This document shows, in pieces, positions 37,101 to 48,282 of a DNA stretch of 64,000 nt. The notes under the pieces are model-generated. The model ran no database searches, was not told where the DNA came from, and saw only the letters and a program-made list of their open reading frames with translations. Where the stretch lies: assembly GCA_030512295.1 (NCBI GenBank), contig JAULSR010000002.1:2976001-3040000 (forward strand). The letters run 5' to 3'. Source of the DNA: Bombardia bombarda. Lineage: Eukaryota; Ascomycota; Sordariomycetes; Sordariales; Lasiosphaeriaceae. The position numbers were made by a program, and so were the translations under genes. Position 1 is the stretch's first letter. Each line of letters starts with the position of its first letter.

Positions 37101-40100
37101 TAAAAGAGTTCGGTCACGTCTAGACTACCATCATCGTCTCCGGCGGAAGTGGGAAGTATGAAACGCCTATAACAGCGTAAAAGTGCTTTATTTTGACCAT
37201 TGATGCCACCACAGCAGCCCAGGCGGTACGAAAACTGGGGGCCAAGTTAACGTACATTTTGAGAGAACCTCGAAGGAAGACGATGAGAGCTTGCCTGACG
37301 TGACCGATACCCCAGCGATGCAGATATAAAGTGTCTGATGTGAAAAAAAAGGAAAAAGAAAGTCGCGAAGCTTTTTTTTTTTTTTTGAGGGCAACGGGTC
37401 TCCTTGGAGGCTCTCTCTCCTTCTCCAAAATGCAAAATTGACGCCAGTTTGCATAGCGGCTCCCCCGTTGGGACCGCTGCTGATGATGCTCGATAAATCG
37501 ATGTGCAATCCCTTAATTGCCTCATGAAAAATCCCATCCCCGCTGGTGAAACCACAGGACGCCTTCGTGATACATAAAGTTGTTGACAATAAAACAAGTT
37601 GCAAAACATCTCGCCAAAGGAGAAAAAAGGACGAAGAGAAAAATAAAGCAGAAAAACCCCCCATTGCTGTAAAGGAAGTGTGGTACGCGCGCTGCCGAAG
37701 GACATTTACCAGCCCCGATATCCTGGAGGATTGTTGTACATCATGCCAGGATTGTTGTACCCACCTTGCGACTGACCACCGAACAGGCCCTGCTGTCCGA
37801 GCCCGGCATTGCTCTGTTGCTGCAGATGATGAGACTGCATTCTCGCTTGCAAGATACTCGGGTCCGCAAGATCTACTAAGCCACTCCCCCCAGAGGAGGA
37901 AGTGTTAGCGTGTCTGTGCTTCTTCCCCTTCTTCTTCTGCTTTGAACCGAAGTCTTGGAAGGCTCCAGGCTGGGGCCCGTAGAGCGATGCCAGGAGGCTC
38001 GGAGCAGGAGCTGGGGTGGAGGAAGTAGAGGGTGGGTACTGATTAGGAAACGAAGAAAACATGAACTCACGCTTTGCCGCATCATGGGCCTGGTTGCCCG
38101 CACCTCGTGGTGCCCGATTCAGAATCTGAAGGATGTCGTTGGTGTCTTTCCCAGCACCACCAAACGCCGCTCCAATGCCGTGCTGCTGTCCGAACATGCT
38201 CGGGGGTGTGCCGGTCGACTTAAGCCCGGGGGGGGCCCCGGGATAGAAGATGCGTAGTACTGACTGTTAGGTTGTTGGTTATGGAAGGTAGAAGGCATCA
38301 TCGAGGACTGCTGGGCCATAATCTGCCTGTTTCCTGCGAGCTTGACCGAGGTGGATGACGCAGTATCTCTGCTATCCGTCGCAAAGCTGAAACGAGAGCC
38401 CTGGCGGTTATGTCCCTGTCCCTGGAAGAGGTTTGCTTGAGAAGAGATACCGGGAGGGGGGAGATGTTCAACAAAGGCGCCCTGGGGGCGCATGAAGCCG
38501 GGTTGCGGTTGCTGAGGTGTTATTGTGCGGCTACCAATCGATCCGAGATTGCCAGCTGTCTGACCAAACCCGGTGCCGAGAGCGGGGCCAAACAACCCTT
38601 CATTGTTGCCTCTCTGGATAGGAGGTTGCGCGGTTCTGCGCAGATCGAAGGCATGACCTTCGCGCACATGATCCCGGTCCTCGGGCTCTCCGCCAAGAGC
38701 AAGACTACCGCTACTTTCGGGTTCACCCTCCGAGGGCTCTCTGACTTCAAATGGCTCGTCGATCTCCTCGGCAAGACTCCTGTCTTCATTATCGCGCATC
38801 GCTCGACGCTTCTCCCAGCCTCTAGCATCAAAAAGCGGAGGATAAGCGGTGTCGGGTGACTGGTCGTCTCCCAGCTTGGGCCAAGCGAGCGTGCAGCCGT
38901 TCAACGATTTAAGCAGTGATGCAAGAGTATCCTGAGTACTGCGCTTAGCTTTCTCAAGAGTGGTCCTGGATGGAGATTCGGCAGGGGTGCTATCAGCAGA
39001 CGGTGCGGCGGACGATGGTCCGGCGGAGGTCTCCTGATCGGGTATGTCTTCTTCGAGCGCCTCCTCCTGCGCTGACTCGGCCGTCACCGGTAGCGAATTT
39101 GATATCACAGGACTGGGGGCGGCGCCACTAGTAGCATGACTGCCTCGGCGGCTACGGACTTGCGGGTTACGGGCCCAGTTTGCCGAGGAGGGGAGGGCCG
39201 ATGAATCGCCATTTTCAGAATCGTCTTTGCTGGAACTCCGCACCATAGGTTGTGCAACGTGAGGAGAAGGTGATGGATGGGCCTGCTGGCGTGAAGCAGA
39301 TCGCGATGCGCCCGCTGTGGGAAGGGGACGTTGAGTGTTGATACTATTCATCGACGACAGATCTTGGCGGGTATAGCTGTCTTCCTCGTCGCCTAGCTCA
39401 TGCAAGAACATGCACTGCCTGTTAGTGCACTGCTCATGTCGTAGCCAAGCCGAGCAATACTTGGTAGTGCCCAACTGCGCCCTGAGCACCCGATCTCCGT
39501 TCTGCGACCCGTTGACTGCTTGGATACAGCGCGAGGCATCTTCATTCTTCTCAAAGGTAACGTAAATGCCGAGCGATTGGTTCTGGCCATCCGAGCTCTT
39601 GCGATTGCTAATCGAGATTTTCTGGATGGTGCCGTACTGACCAAAAAACTCGGGTCGGCGAAGCGTCTTGAGCAGCTCGTCCTCGCGAACCGTGGGTGTT
39701 AACCCTGTCACATAGACAAGATTTTTCTGAACGACTCTGACGCCCACCAAATTCTTGCGATTTTCTTTTTCGGCCTCGCGTCTCTGGACTTCTTTTTGGC
39801 GTTGTCCCGCCGCTCTTTTCTTTTGATTTTTCTGGATGTTGGCTCTGAATTCCGCATATCTAATACCTGTCAATATAGACCTCCCGGGGGAGAAGCGTAA
39901 AAGGTCAGCTTGACGTACTCTTCCTGGGTTACGACCTTCCATTGTATAGTCCGATCATCGTACGGCCTCCGGCATGCGGGGCACAAACTATTCATGTTCT
40001 GTCTGATATTGTTGAAGCAGAACTGGCAGATCTGATAGCCGCAGGGGCATGGTCGGAAGTTCCGATCCGAGAGATCGAACTCTTCGATGCATAGTGGGCT

Positions 40101-40271
40101 AAGTTCCAGTCAGTCTGTGTCCGTGACGAGAGGGTGAGGATGAGGTTTTTCGAGATTGGCCAGCCATGACGACGTGGGCAGATGTAGAAGGCGATAGGGT
40201 TGAGGAAGTGGTAAGGGCGCTTCATACCAGACTTCGTCCTCCTCATCGATGAAGGAATCTTGGGGGGCCAT
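34174..40271 (-). CDS. NOT4: CCR4-NOT subunit NOT4, RING E3 ubiquitin ligase with RRM (two homopolymer frame breaks)
   Basis: Exons are complement(34174..36958, 37765..39859, 39919..40098, 40228..40271), about 1701 aa once two single-base breaks are allowed for. Residues 15-56 form the C4C4 RING (CPLC, CPCGYQIC, CFNN, CPAC). A basic helix follows (about 80-115), then an RRM (about 118-205) starting at KNLVYVTGL and a CCCH finger (C210, C219, C224, H228). The rest is long and disordered, with conserved-looking islands DEDFPALNTP, FSLIKGRAVPNGPPGYF and DAEQALSLARKEAEKLEKSF. NOT4 ubiquitylates ribosomal and other substrates in co-translational quality control and mRNA decay. Introns are 129, 59 and 806 nt. 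Frame breaks are at 38228-38235 (G8 on the plus strand; nine needed) and inside the G-rich run 34660-34740 (one base short). With both corrected, total coding length is a multiple of three. Confidence 0.85.
36959..37764 (-). other. Long NOT4 intron containing an alternative C-terminal coding tail
   Basis: The donor is CAAG|GTGGGT at 37764 and the acceptor GTGTAG at 36959, with branch GCTAATA. Joining gives SQ-D-DELLSLEE with correct phase. If the intron is retained, the frame runs 19 more codons (GGYNNPGMMYNNPPGYRGW) to a stop at 37706. A minus-strand AATAAA lies at 37187-37192, which could polyadenylate that short form. A T16 run lies at about 37371-37386 on the plus strand. Confidence 0.6.
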
Positions 40272-41225
40272 GACTGCAGCAGTAGGGCTTGGTGTTCAGA
40301 GATGAGCGAGCAGACACGTTGCAGTCGCAAGAGGGGACGGTCGGGCAGCGGGACGTGCGGTCGGGTGGAAGGGTAATCTCGGTCGGTAGCTCGGGGGGAG
40401 GTTGGAGGGTGGCGGGCAGCGAAGCGAAGCGAAAGACGCGGTGCAGGCGATGCAACGAGGTGGCAAGGTGGCAAGGTGGCAGGTGGTGGGTATTATGATG
40501 CCGCAGGAGCGGCATGTACGTGTCTAATAATCAAACAAACGGATCCCTCGAAAAACGCCCGTAATAGTTACAAGAGCAGAGGAGACGCCTCTGATGTTTT
40601 GTTGTCGTCGGTAGGGGGGGGACAAATGGATGGATGGATGTAAGTGAGTGGAAAGAAAGAACGGAGGTGCATCAAGATTCAAGGCAGAAGCAGAGCCTTT
40701 CAGTGAAAAGGCTCCCGAAATCTGGCTAAACCGGGATTGGCTAGCGCCTCGTGGCACGTGTCGCGCCACAGTTGGGGGGAAAAGGTAAGCGCGACAAGCA
40801 CCTGAAGCCGAATACTGGTACTGGCACTGGTTCACTGGCTTCAACTGGCTAGTTGGAGTTCTTAAGGTTAATGGGGGAAGTGGAAGGTACGGATCGCGAG
40901 GCATTAAGTTTTTGTGGCAACACCATGAACCTCCGGGTACTTTAAAGCTAAAATGCCACAAGACGAACAATTACCTTAGTCAATTCGTACGTCTCACAAT
41001 AACAATCCAACCACAACCACATGCAAGTGCTTGCTTGCTGTGTTTCCCAATTAATTGTAACAACACGTGATACATCACCTGATACAGAGGCCCGGATCCG
41101 CGAAGCTTCGGAGAGCTCCCCCAGTAGCGAGCGTCAATCCAAATTCGATATCGACCACCGTCCCTAGATCGAGGCCACCGGCTGTTTCTCGATCAATTGG
41201 CCCACAGCCCCCCCCAAAACGAATC
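40272..41225. promoter_or_regulatory. Divergent promoter, NOT4 and complex I 30-kDa subunit
   Basis: This 954-bp region separates two divergent housekeeping genes. CACGTG E-box palindromes lie at 40755-40760 and 41064-41069. An AAGGTGGCAAGGTGGCAGGTGG repeat (quoted in part) lies near 40460-40485. A GGATGGATGGAT tract lies near 40627-40640. No gene is supported. Confidence 0.5.
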
Positions 41226-42188
41226 ATGGCCAGCAAGCTCTGCCGGAATAGGGCTCTGGCCTCGGCCATGAGGCCTTCGCAGCCCGCAATTCGGGCGCGC
41301 AACGAGGTGGTGAACGGGGCGGTGATGCGGTCTTTGGCAACCACGGCTCGCCAAAACGTCGCTTTGCCCAAGGAGGTCCCGAACCCGCGCTCTGCTCCCC
41401 GCGAGCCAATGGGCGTCCTGACGGCTCCCATCGTCAACCCCGTCGACAAGTACCAGTCCAAGGCCGACAACATGCACAAGTACGGCTCGTGGCTCATGGG
41501 CTGTCTCCCCAAGTACATCCAGCAGTTCTCTGTCTGGAAGGACGAGTTGACTATCTACATCTGCCCCTCGGGCGTCATTCCCGTCTTCTCCTTCTTGAAA
41601 TGTGAGAACACGGCCCTCCATCCTTTCTCCCTTCAATGGGCAGGCATGTCAGAGAACTAACCAACGTTGCCATCCACTAGACAACTCCTCTGCCGAGTTC
41701 ACCCAGGTCAGCGACATCACCGCCGTTGACTTCCCCACCCGTGACCAGCGATTCGAGATCGTCTACAACCTCCTGAGCGTGCGCCACAACGCACGAATCC
41801 GCGTCAAGACCTACGCCGATGAGACCTCGCCCGTGCCCAGTCTGATTGCCCTATACGACGGCGCCAACTGGTACGAGCGCGAGGTCTACGATTTGTTTGG
41901 CGTCTTCTTCACCGGCCACCCCGACCTGCGCCGCATCATGACCGACTACGGCTTCGAGGGCCACCCGCTCCGCAAGGACTTCCCCTCACCGGCTACACCG
42001 AGATCCGCTACGACGAGGAGAAGAAGCGCATCGTGACCGAGCCCCTCGAGCTCACACAGGCCTTCCGCAACTTTGAGGGAGGATCGAGCGCGTGGGAGCA
42101 GCTGGGCGATGGTCTCGACCGGAAGCCTGAGTCTTTCAAGCTGCCGACACCGAAGCCCGAGCCGCCTAAGGAGGAGCCTAAGAAATAG
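41226..42188 (+). CDS. NDUFS3: NADH:ubiquinone oxidoreductase 30-kDa subunit (complex I), mitochondrial; one frame break
   Basis: Exons are 41226..41601 and 41681..42188 with a 79-nt intron (donor GTGAGA, acceptor CTAG). With one base restored the protein is about 294 aa, near the usual length of fungal 30.4-kDa subunits. An Arg/Ala/Ser-rich presequence of about 40 residues targets it to mitochondria. The NuoC/30-kDa domain follows, with signature WYEREVYDLFGVFFTGHPDL, and RRIMTDYGFEGHPLRKDFP is followed by GYTEIRYDEEKKRIVTEP. This subunit sits in the peripheral Q-module next to the N-terminal iron-sulfur chain. The frame breaks at 41982-41985 (C4, five needed) within the KDFPLTGY coding sequence. 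Both flanks are strongly conserved, so an undercall is most likely. The start was chosen because it opens the presequence; an upstream in-frame ATG at 41067 adds unlikely sequence. Confidence 0.93.
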
Positions 42189-43672
42189 ATTGGGGGTTCT
42201 GGATTAGGGGGCCAGGCAGGGGGGCTACTGTAAATATTATGTTACAACCAAAGAGTCGATACATTGTTTCCAGTTGCTGAAAGTTTGCCGCTGTTTGTCG
42301 TTCAGATGGTTATCCCATAGCTGCGAGATTGCTACCATGTGTTTTGCTGAATATTCTCGAATGTTTTAACAATCATATCACACTTACGACCTGTTCATGC
42401 GAGTTTCTCAAACTGCAACGGGTGATACCCAGTACTTATCCAACGATGAGTCTGCAATGACATTCCATTATCAACACAATCATTAACGCACACCAATGAT
42501 AGTCACTGAGATATGCAGACATTGTGGCAGAAATGGGGCTTTGTACCTGTAGAGCCATTTGCTCGAGCTATTGTGTACCAGCGCTCAAGTATGAACCATT
42601 GACACACCTCGATTGCTCTACAACTTCGATTGCTCTACAACTTCGATTGCTCTACAACTTCGATTGCTCTACAACATGGCCAATCAATCTCTGTGCATCA
42701 GTTGATCCATCATATGTCGTACCAATATTCCGATGTTTTGATCAATTGAAATACACGAAACACAGTTGCGCATGTGTTGCATGAAACAAACCCGTTTGAA
42801 ACCGATAAATGGCAAAGGATAAAGATTACCAAAACTTATTCCAGCTTCGCTTATTTAGTTACGCTTCTTAGGTAGAACTAGTACGTGATGGTACTCAGTA
42901 CGACTGTATACAAGGCTTGGAAGGCCGTGAAATTAAACAACCTCTTCTAAGTATTGTGAGATAGTAGTCATAGTTGGTGTTCCCAACCAACCCATTTGCA
43001 GCATTGATATCGCCGTACAAGGAAATAAAATTTGACAGACACATCCTGCAAAATTTCTAATCCATTAACGGCGCGCACAAATTTTCGCGTGATCATGAAA
43101 TATCGTGAACAATCTCACTTCCTCTCCCCCTAAAAATCACCTAACAGCCACGTAAATTTATTCTATTTACTCCCTATAAACCCAGCGAATCACCACAAGA
43201 TAAGAAACACCAGATCAGACCAACGAGAATGAATTCTACAAACTACATATCACAAATCACAAACCACCAACCTCATAGGTACCTTGCTAACCAATAGCAG
43301 AAAAGTCTCAGACCATTCCTTGGAAATGTGTAATAGATGTGTGTTCATTGGTCCGACGCCGCTATGGACTAAACCGAGGCAGTGTAACACAACAAACTTC
43401 AACCCCCTTTCCAAACGGAAAATAATGAACAAAAAATGACAATGCTTGCTACTAAGCAAAAATAACAAGACTAAGTGTAACCAAAACCAAAAAAAAACCA
43501 CCATTTGCCTCCCGCATCCAAAGCGTTGGTCCCTTTTTTCGCGCATCATATGTGCCGAATTGTATATGTACAAAGAAAGACCCCCAAGGTTATGCAAGAA
43601 ACAACAATCCTGCATATTCAACCTCTCTCACGCGGCCCATCCTTCAGATCAAGGCCATAACAGCCCATCACT
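42189..43672. other. AT-rich intergenic region between convergent genes, with a 17-bp tandem repeat
   Basis: No gene is supported here. It contains the 3' flanks of the complex I gene and the dioxygenase gene, many A/T-rich tracts and one clear minisatellite at 42610-42675. A minus-strand open frame of 123 codons near 43250-43621 has no recognisable feature. Confidence 0.6.
42610..42675. repeat. 17-bp tandem repeat, nearly four copies
   Basis: The unit CGATTGCTCTACAACTT occurs at 42610-42626, 42627-42643 and 42644-42660 without mismatch, then a partial copy ends at about 42675. Such identity suggests recent expansion. Confidence 0.9.
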
Positions 43673-44765
43673 TCAGATCTTACCCTTGTACCCCTTAGGC
43701 GCAAGGAAAACATTATACTCCAAATCCAGCGTCGCCACCTTATCCCCCTCCAGCGGCTTAAAGTCAATAATCAAATCCGGCTTGACCGCAAACACGGTAT
43801 CCGACGTCAACCACGGGTCCGTGTTCGGGTACAGCTGCGTCGTGCATCCCTGGAACTCAGAGTGCGTGACCATAATATGGATATGCGCGGGACGCATGGG
43901 ATGGCGATCGAGCATGCTCAACAACGCGCCGGCGGGGCCATCAGTCGGCAGACTGTACGCGGTCGGGTGCAGGCAGTAGAACCAGTAGTTGCCCTCGGCG
44001 TCGGCGCGGAACTTGCCGCGCAGGTTGTTGGGGGTCTGGTTGTCGGGGTCCTGGAAGTCGTACTTGCCGTTGGCGGAGGCCTGCCAGATGTCGAAGACGG
44101 CGTGCGGGATGGGCTTGCCCGTGGTCATGTCGCGGATCACGCCGTGCATCTTGGTGACCTGGCCGTTGGGGGGCACGCCGTCCTGGATGATGCTGCCGCC
44201 GAGCTCGCGGAAGGGCGCGTTGGGCGACCAGAAGGGGCCCAGGATGGAGGACGAGGTCGGGTCGAGCTCGCCCTCGGAGATGACCTTGTGGGCGATCTCG
44301 TCGACGAGGCTGAAAGGTAATGTCTTAGTGATATGTTTTTTTTTTTGAAGAGTAGACGGGGGAGATAACTTACGACTCGAGACCGAGAACGTCAGAGATG
44401 CGGTGGGCCTCGTTACGGGTGCCCTTGCTGTCAACCCAGGTCTTGCCGACGGCGTTGACGAACTTGACACCGGCCATCCACTCGTCGATGGTGAGCTCAA
44501 CCTCGCGGGTGAAGTCGTGCAGGTGGCGAATCAGGGAGCCCATGACAAGGCGGTCTCTGGGGGTAGCGTTAGGGCCGATGCCGTCGATGACGGCCTGGGT
44601 AAAGTCAGGGTCAAATCTGTGGGCGGGAGCGGCCTTGGGCGCGGCGCCCTCGGCGGCAGCGCCGCTAGTAGTGGTACCGTTAGTGGTAGTACCGTTAGTA
44701 GTGGTACCGTTAGTGGTAGTACTGTTAGTAGTGGTACCGTTAGTAGTGGTACCGTTGGTAGCCAT
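43673..44765 (-). CDS. Intradiol ring-cleavage dioxygenase (catechol/hydroxyquinol/protocatechuate type)
   Basis: CDS is complement(join(43673..44309,44374..44765)), 342 aa, with a 64-nt intron. An N-terminal dioxygenase-N helical domain covers roughly residues 48-130. The catalytic beta-sandwich follows, with ferric-iron ligands Y214 (NGKYDF), Y249 (AYSLPTDGP), H273 and H275 (RPAHIHIMV). The spacing Tyr-35-Tyr-24-His matches catechol 1,2-dioxygenase. The enzyme opens an aromatic diol between its two hydroxyls with O2 to give a cis,cis-muconate. The residues seen do not settle the substrate. The divergent neighbour is carboxymuconate cyclase, which argues for protocatechuate. Residues 3-35 are seven tandem NGTTT-like repeats encoded by a 15-bp minisatellite. 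A TATATAAT box lies at 44909-44916, about 145 bp upstream of the start. The protein is probably cytosolic (no signal peptide). Confidence 0.88.
44660..44763 (-). repeat. 15-bp coding minisatellite at the dioxygenase N-terminus
   Basis: Tandem 15-bp units encode NGTTT, with one NSTTT and a degenerate last copy. The plus strand shows alternating TACCGTTAGTAGTGG and TACCGTTAGTGGTAG variants. Copy number is likely polymorphic and the segment is probably disordered. Confidence 0.8.
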
Positions 44766-46296
44766 TTTTAGTTTGTCTTTATGTTGAGGGTAGAGGTTGT
44801 GTGTCTGTGTCTGTGTCTGAACAAAGAACAGGTGGAGAGAGGAGTGAGGGAGTTGAGTTTGGGACACAGAAGAGAGGAGACTGGCTAGAAAGGTCGAGAC
44901 TGGGGAAGATTATATAAAGACGGGAGGAGGTGATTCGAGGAGGTACAAGTGCCCGGTGGCCACATGCAACGGAAGCCACAGACGGGATGAAGCTTCGGGG
45001 ATCGCGCACGGGATGCTAAGATGGGGGATTGTGTATTCGAACGACATGATAGGACGGCCTGTCATGGTGGTGCTATGGCTGCTCTTGTTCCCCGCCGAGG
45101 GCGATCGGACTGCCGTCGCGGCATCTTGTCCGTCCCCAAGTCTGCGAGGGCGGGAGTGGGGACGGAGGGCGAGGTGACGCGGGTCAAATTTAGCCCTGCC
45201 TCAGCGTCTAGCACTCTCTGCACCCTTTGCCTTGCCGAGCCCTGCCTTGAGACGTGCCCACAGGGAAAGTCCCGGCCGCATCCGACCCTGCAACGCGCTG
45301 CATGGCCCGACTCTGGCCAACGTCCCCCGCGACCCTCCCCCGAGTGCTCCATTGAACCCATCCGATATCCATCTCACTCATCGAACCGAGTCTGGAAGCC
45401 AGGTCAGCTGCAGTCCCGTCGACCTTGGCACCAGCCGCCCTGAATCATGATCACCGATCTTGGTGCAGTCGCAGTCATTATTTCTCCGGGGCGTCTTCCA
45501 TTGATCAATCCGTCAAGGCACCCTCGCACCCAAGAGGGCCAAGGTCCCGGACGAACCCCCCATCCCACACGCCCGTCTTGTCATGTGGTCGACACAGGCG
45601 GGAGCCACGGCTTTGTTGTGCATGTCGGCAGCCAGCTGCATCATCGACGGAAACGTTGATTGAATTGGGAAAGTCTTTACCCGATTGACCACTCAGGAGC
45701 AACGGGAACAAAGTTTTGTGGCCAATCCGCGACCTCTCGGCCCTGAAGAGCAGTGCCTCCAAAGTGCGTATCCGTAAGGTACAGCATCCATTGCCTATAG
45801 AAAAGCCAATACATAACGCAAGGAGAAAGTGATGCAGGTGCCAGAAATCCCGGCGCAAGGTGGGACATGGTCCATCTACCGCTACTGTTTCCGACCGCCT
45901 GTGACTGGACAGTCGCTGGACGCTTGGCCCCACAATCCTGAGTACCGAGACCCAGGAAAAGTTGGGGGCGGCGGGGTAAAGCCGTGGAATATTGCGCTGC
46001 GCGACAGGATGCGCCCTGAAGCTCCCTCCGAAGCGCGGCAAACAGCGACCCTACGGGCAGTAGTGCTGAATTGGAGACAATGAAACATACGATATCTTGG
46101 GCGCGTTGTTGCGTCGCGGAAAGTAGAGAAGCTCTTATCAGCTCTGGCTGAAGATTAATAGGAAATTATTCACACATCGTATGATTTCGGCTTCGCTCCT
46201 GTCTCGACGCGCAGTTTCGCGGATCAAAGAATTTGCCAGGCCCGCACTATCTCGCCCGGTGCTACTTGCCGACGTCATTTCAAATCTAGCGCTACA
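44766..46296. promoter_or_regulatory. Divergent promoter region, dioxygenase and carboxymuconate cyclase
   Basis: This is a 1.5-kb shared upstream region of two aromatic-catabolism genes. Seen: a TATA box for the dioxygenase at 44909-44916 and GACGTCAT near 46272 on the cyclase side. A 178-codon minus frame (45505-46041) overlaps it but shows no domain and no splice-consistent neighbours. Co-regulation by a shared inducer is an inference from the layout. Confidence 0.45.
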
Positions 46297-47558
46297 ATGC
46301 CCCTCCACCACCTCATGATCGGGACCTGGACCCCTCCAGGAGCCATCTTCACCGTGCAATTTGACGACGAGAAGCTGACACTCGAGCTGGTCAAGCGCAC
46401 CGAGATTCCTCATGACGAGCCCATATCATGGATGGCATTTGACGTATGGCGTACCCGTCGTCTCTTTTGCCTTGCTGACTTACACGACGCACCCAAAGCT
46501 CACCATGATGAATTTGACCACAGCACCAAAAGAAGAACCTCTACGGCTCGGCCATGAAGAAATGGACCAGCTTCGCCGTCAAGAGCCCAACCGAGATCAT
46601 CCATGAGGCATCACTGCTCATAGGGGGAGACCGTATGTTAACTCCAATGCCTTCGATCCCCTTCAACACACACAAACGTTTAAAGGAAAATAAACTAACT
46701 CCCCCTGTCACAGCCCTCGCCAACAGCGCCGACACCAACACGCGCGCCATCTTCCTCCTCCCCGCCAAGCAGGCCCCCTACGCCGTCTACGCGAACCCCT
46801 TCTACAAGCACGCCGGCTACGGCAACGTCTTCTCCGTCTCCCCCACCGGCGCCCTCGACCAAAACATCCAAAACTACCCCTACCAGCCCAACACGGGCAT
46901 CCACGGCATGGTCTTCGACCCCACCGAGACCTACCTCTACTCGGCCGACCTGACCGCCAACAAGCTCTGGGCCCACCGCAAGCTGCCCTCGGGCGAGGTC
47001 GAGCTCGTCGGCAGCGTCGACGCCCCCTCGCCCGGCGACCACCCGCGCTGGGTCGCCATGCACCCCACGGGCAACTACCTGTACGCCCTCATGGAGGCCG
47101 GCAACCGCCTCTGCGAGTACGTCACCGACCCGGCCACCCACCTACCTGTCTACACCCATCACAGCTACCCGCTCATCCCGCCGGGGATCCGCGACCGCGA
47201 CCCCGAGACCGGCAAGGGGCTCTACCGCGCCGACGTCTGCGCGCTGACCATGAGCGGGAATTACCTGTTTGCGTCTGCGCGGGCGAATAAGTTTGATCTG
47301 ACGGGCTATGTTGCTGCGTTCCGGCTGCGGGAGTGTGGGAGCATTGAGAAGCAGCTGTGTTTGAACCCGACGCCGACGAGCGGCGGGCACAGTAATGCGG
47401 TGGCGCCGTGCGACTGGAGCGATGAGTGGGTTGCGATCACGGATGATCAGGAGGGCTGGGTCGAGATGTATAGGTGGAAGGATGAGTTCTTGCATCGCGT
47501 GGCGAGGGTGCAGATTCCGGAGCCGGGGTTTGGGATGAATGCTATTTGGTATGATTGA
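46297..47558 (+). CDS. 3-carboxy-cis,cis-muconate cyclase (lactonising enzyme)
   Basis: CDS joins 46297..46443, 46524..46632 and 46714..47558, giving 366 aa, essentially the length of the Neurospora crassa enzyme. The chain is a seven-bladed beta-propeller of the eukaryotic CMLE/lactonase type. It opens with LMIGTWTPPGAIFTVQFDDE and carries NTGIHGMVFDPTETYLYSAD, DHPRWVAMHPTGNYLYALME and GGHSNAV, ending EPGFGMNAIWYD. CMLE cycloisomerises 3-carboxy-cis,cis-muconate to 3-carboxymuconolactone in the protocatechuate branch of the beta-ketoadipate pathway. It is probably cytosolic, as no signal peptide is seen. Introns are 80 nt (phase 0) and 81 nt (phase 1). The gene is divergent from the intradiol dioxygenase, which could supply its substrate. 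Confidence 0.95.
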
Positions 47559-48282
47559 TATACCTTGGTATCTGCTTGGGAGTGAATATAGTGCAAAATA
47601 AATGCATATCAAATCTACTTGCTACCTTATTCTCTGGTTGCCGGTAAACTGTTTACACTGTCCCTTATATACTACCTACTTGACCTCTTTGGCGTATATA
47701 CCATGCAAGTGTGTAGGGGAAATTTTGACTGTGCACAGCTAACATAGGCCCTGAGTAACTGCTATTCTAATGCGGAAAAGGGGGGACTATTATCCCACAT
47801 TTTAGGCCTGTATTTGACTTACATAAAATGGGTATCAATATGATTACGGTCATGTGTACCTTAGTCATGTGTGCCCAGTCTTGAAAGTCTCTAGTATAAT
47901 TCTGTATTTTATTGGATATGGAAAAGAAGCTGGAAATGCTTACCACTGCCTTCAGTACTAATGCGAGTAAGAAAGTAAAAGGGGCGTAAACAAAGCACAG
48001 CGCTGCGGGATAGGCACATGTCTTGGCCACAGTGGGGCGGCAGGAACGACGTCAACGGCGTGGGCGGGCGGGCAGGTATTTGGCTGCAAAATTCAATGCG
48101 GGGAAGAACCTACCGTCCTGTAAGTAACCCAATGTAGCTACTACGGGGGGACAGGTTTGGATCTGCCTCAAAACCAATCATAGGCACTGGCCCCCAAACA
48201 ACTCTCGCGACAAGGAGCGTCGCATATTAGACCCATTTGGCCGGCCACCCCAAGCACTATAAGAGTTTCTCTCTTCTTCATC
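47559..48282. other. Intergenic region upstream of the DUF7924-like gene
   Basis: This holds the 3' flank of the cyclase gene and the promoter side of the next gene on the same strand. The first part is AT-rich. GGCGGGCGGGCAGG lies near 48060. No gene or RNA is recognised. Confidence 0.55.

Noticed and set aside
37247..37705. Open frame of 152 codons inside the NOT4 long intron
   Set aside because: T-rich, Phe/Leu/Ser/Cys-heavy translation typical of intron or 3' UTR sequence.
41067..41225. Upstream in-frame start for the complex I subunit
   Set aside because: Adds 53 residues that do not form a targeting peptide, while the presequence begins properly at 41226.
43250..43621. 123-codon minus-strand frame downstream of the dioxygenase
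   Set aside because: AT-rich 3' flank, no motif, no splice link.
45505..46041. 178-codon minus-strand frame in the dioxygenase/cyclase promoter
   Set aside because: No recognisable motif and no supporting exon structure; sits in a divergent promoter.
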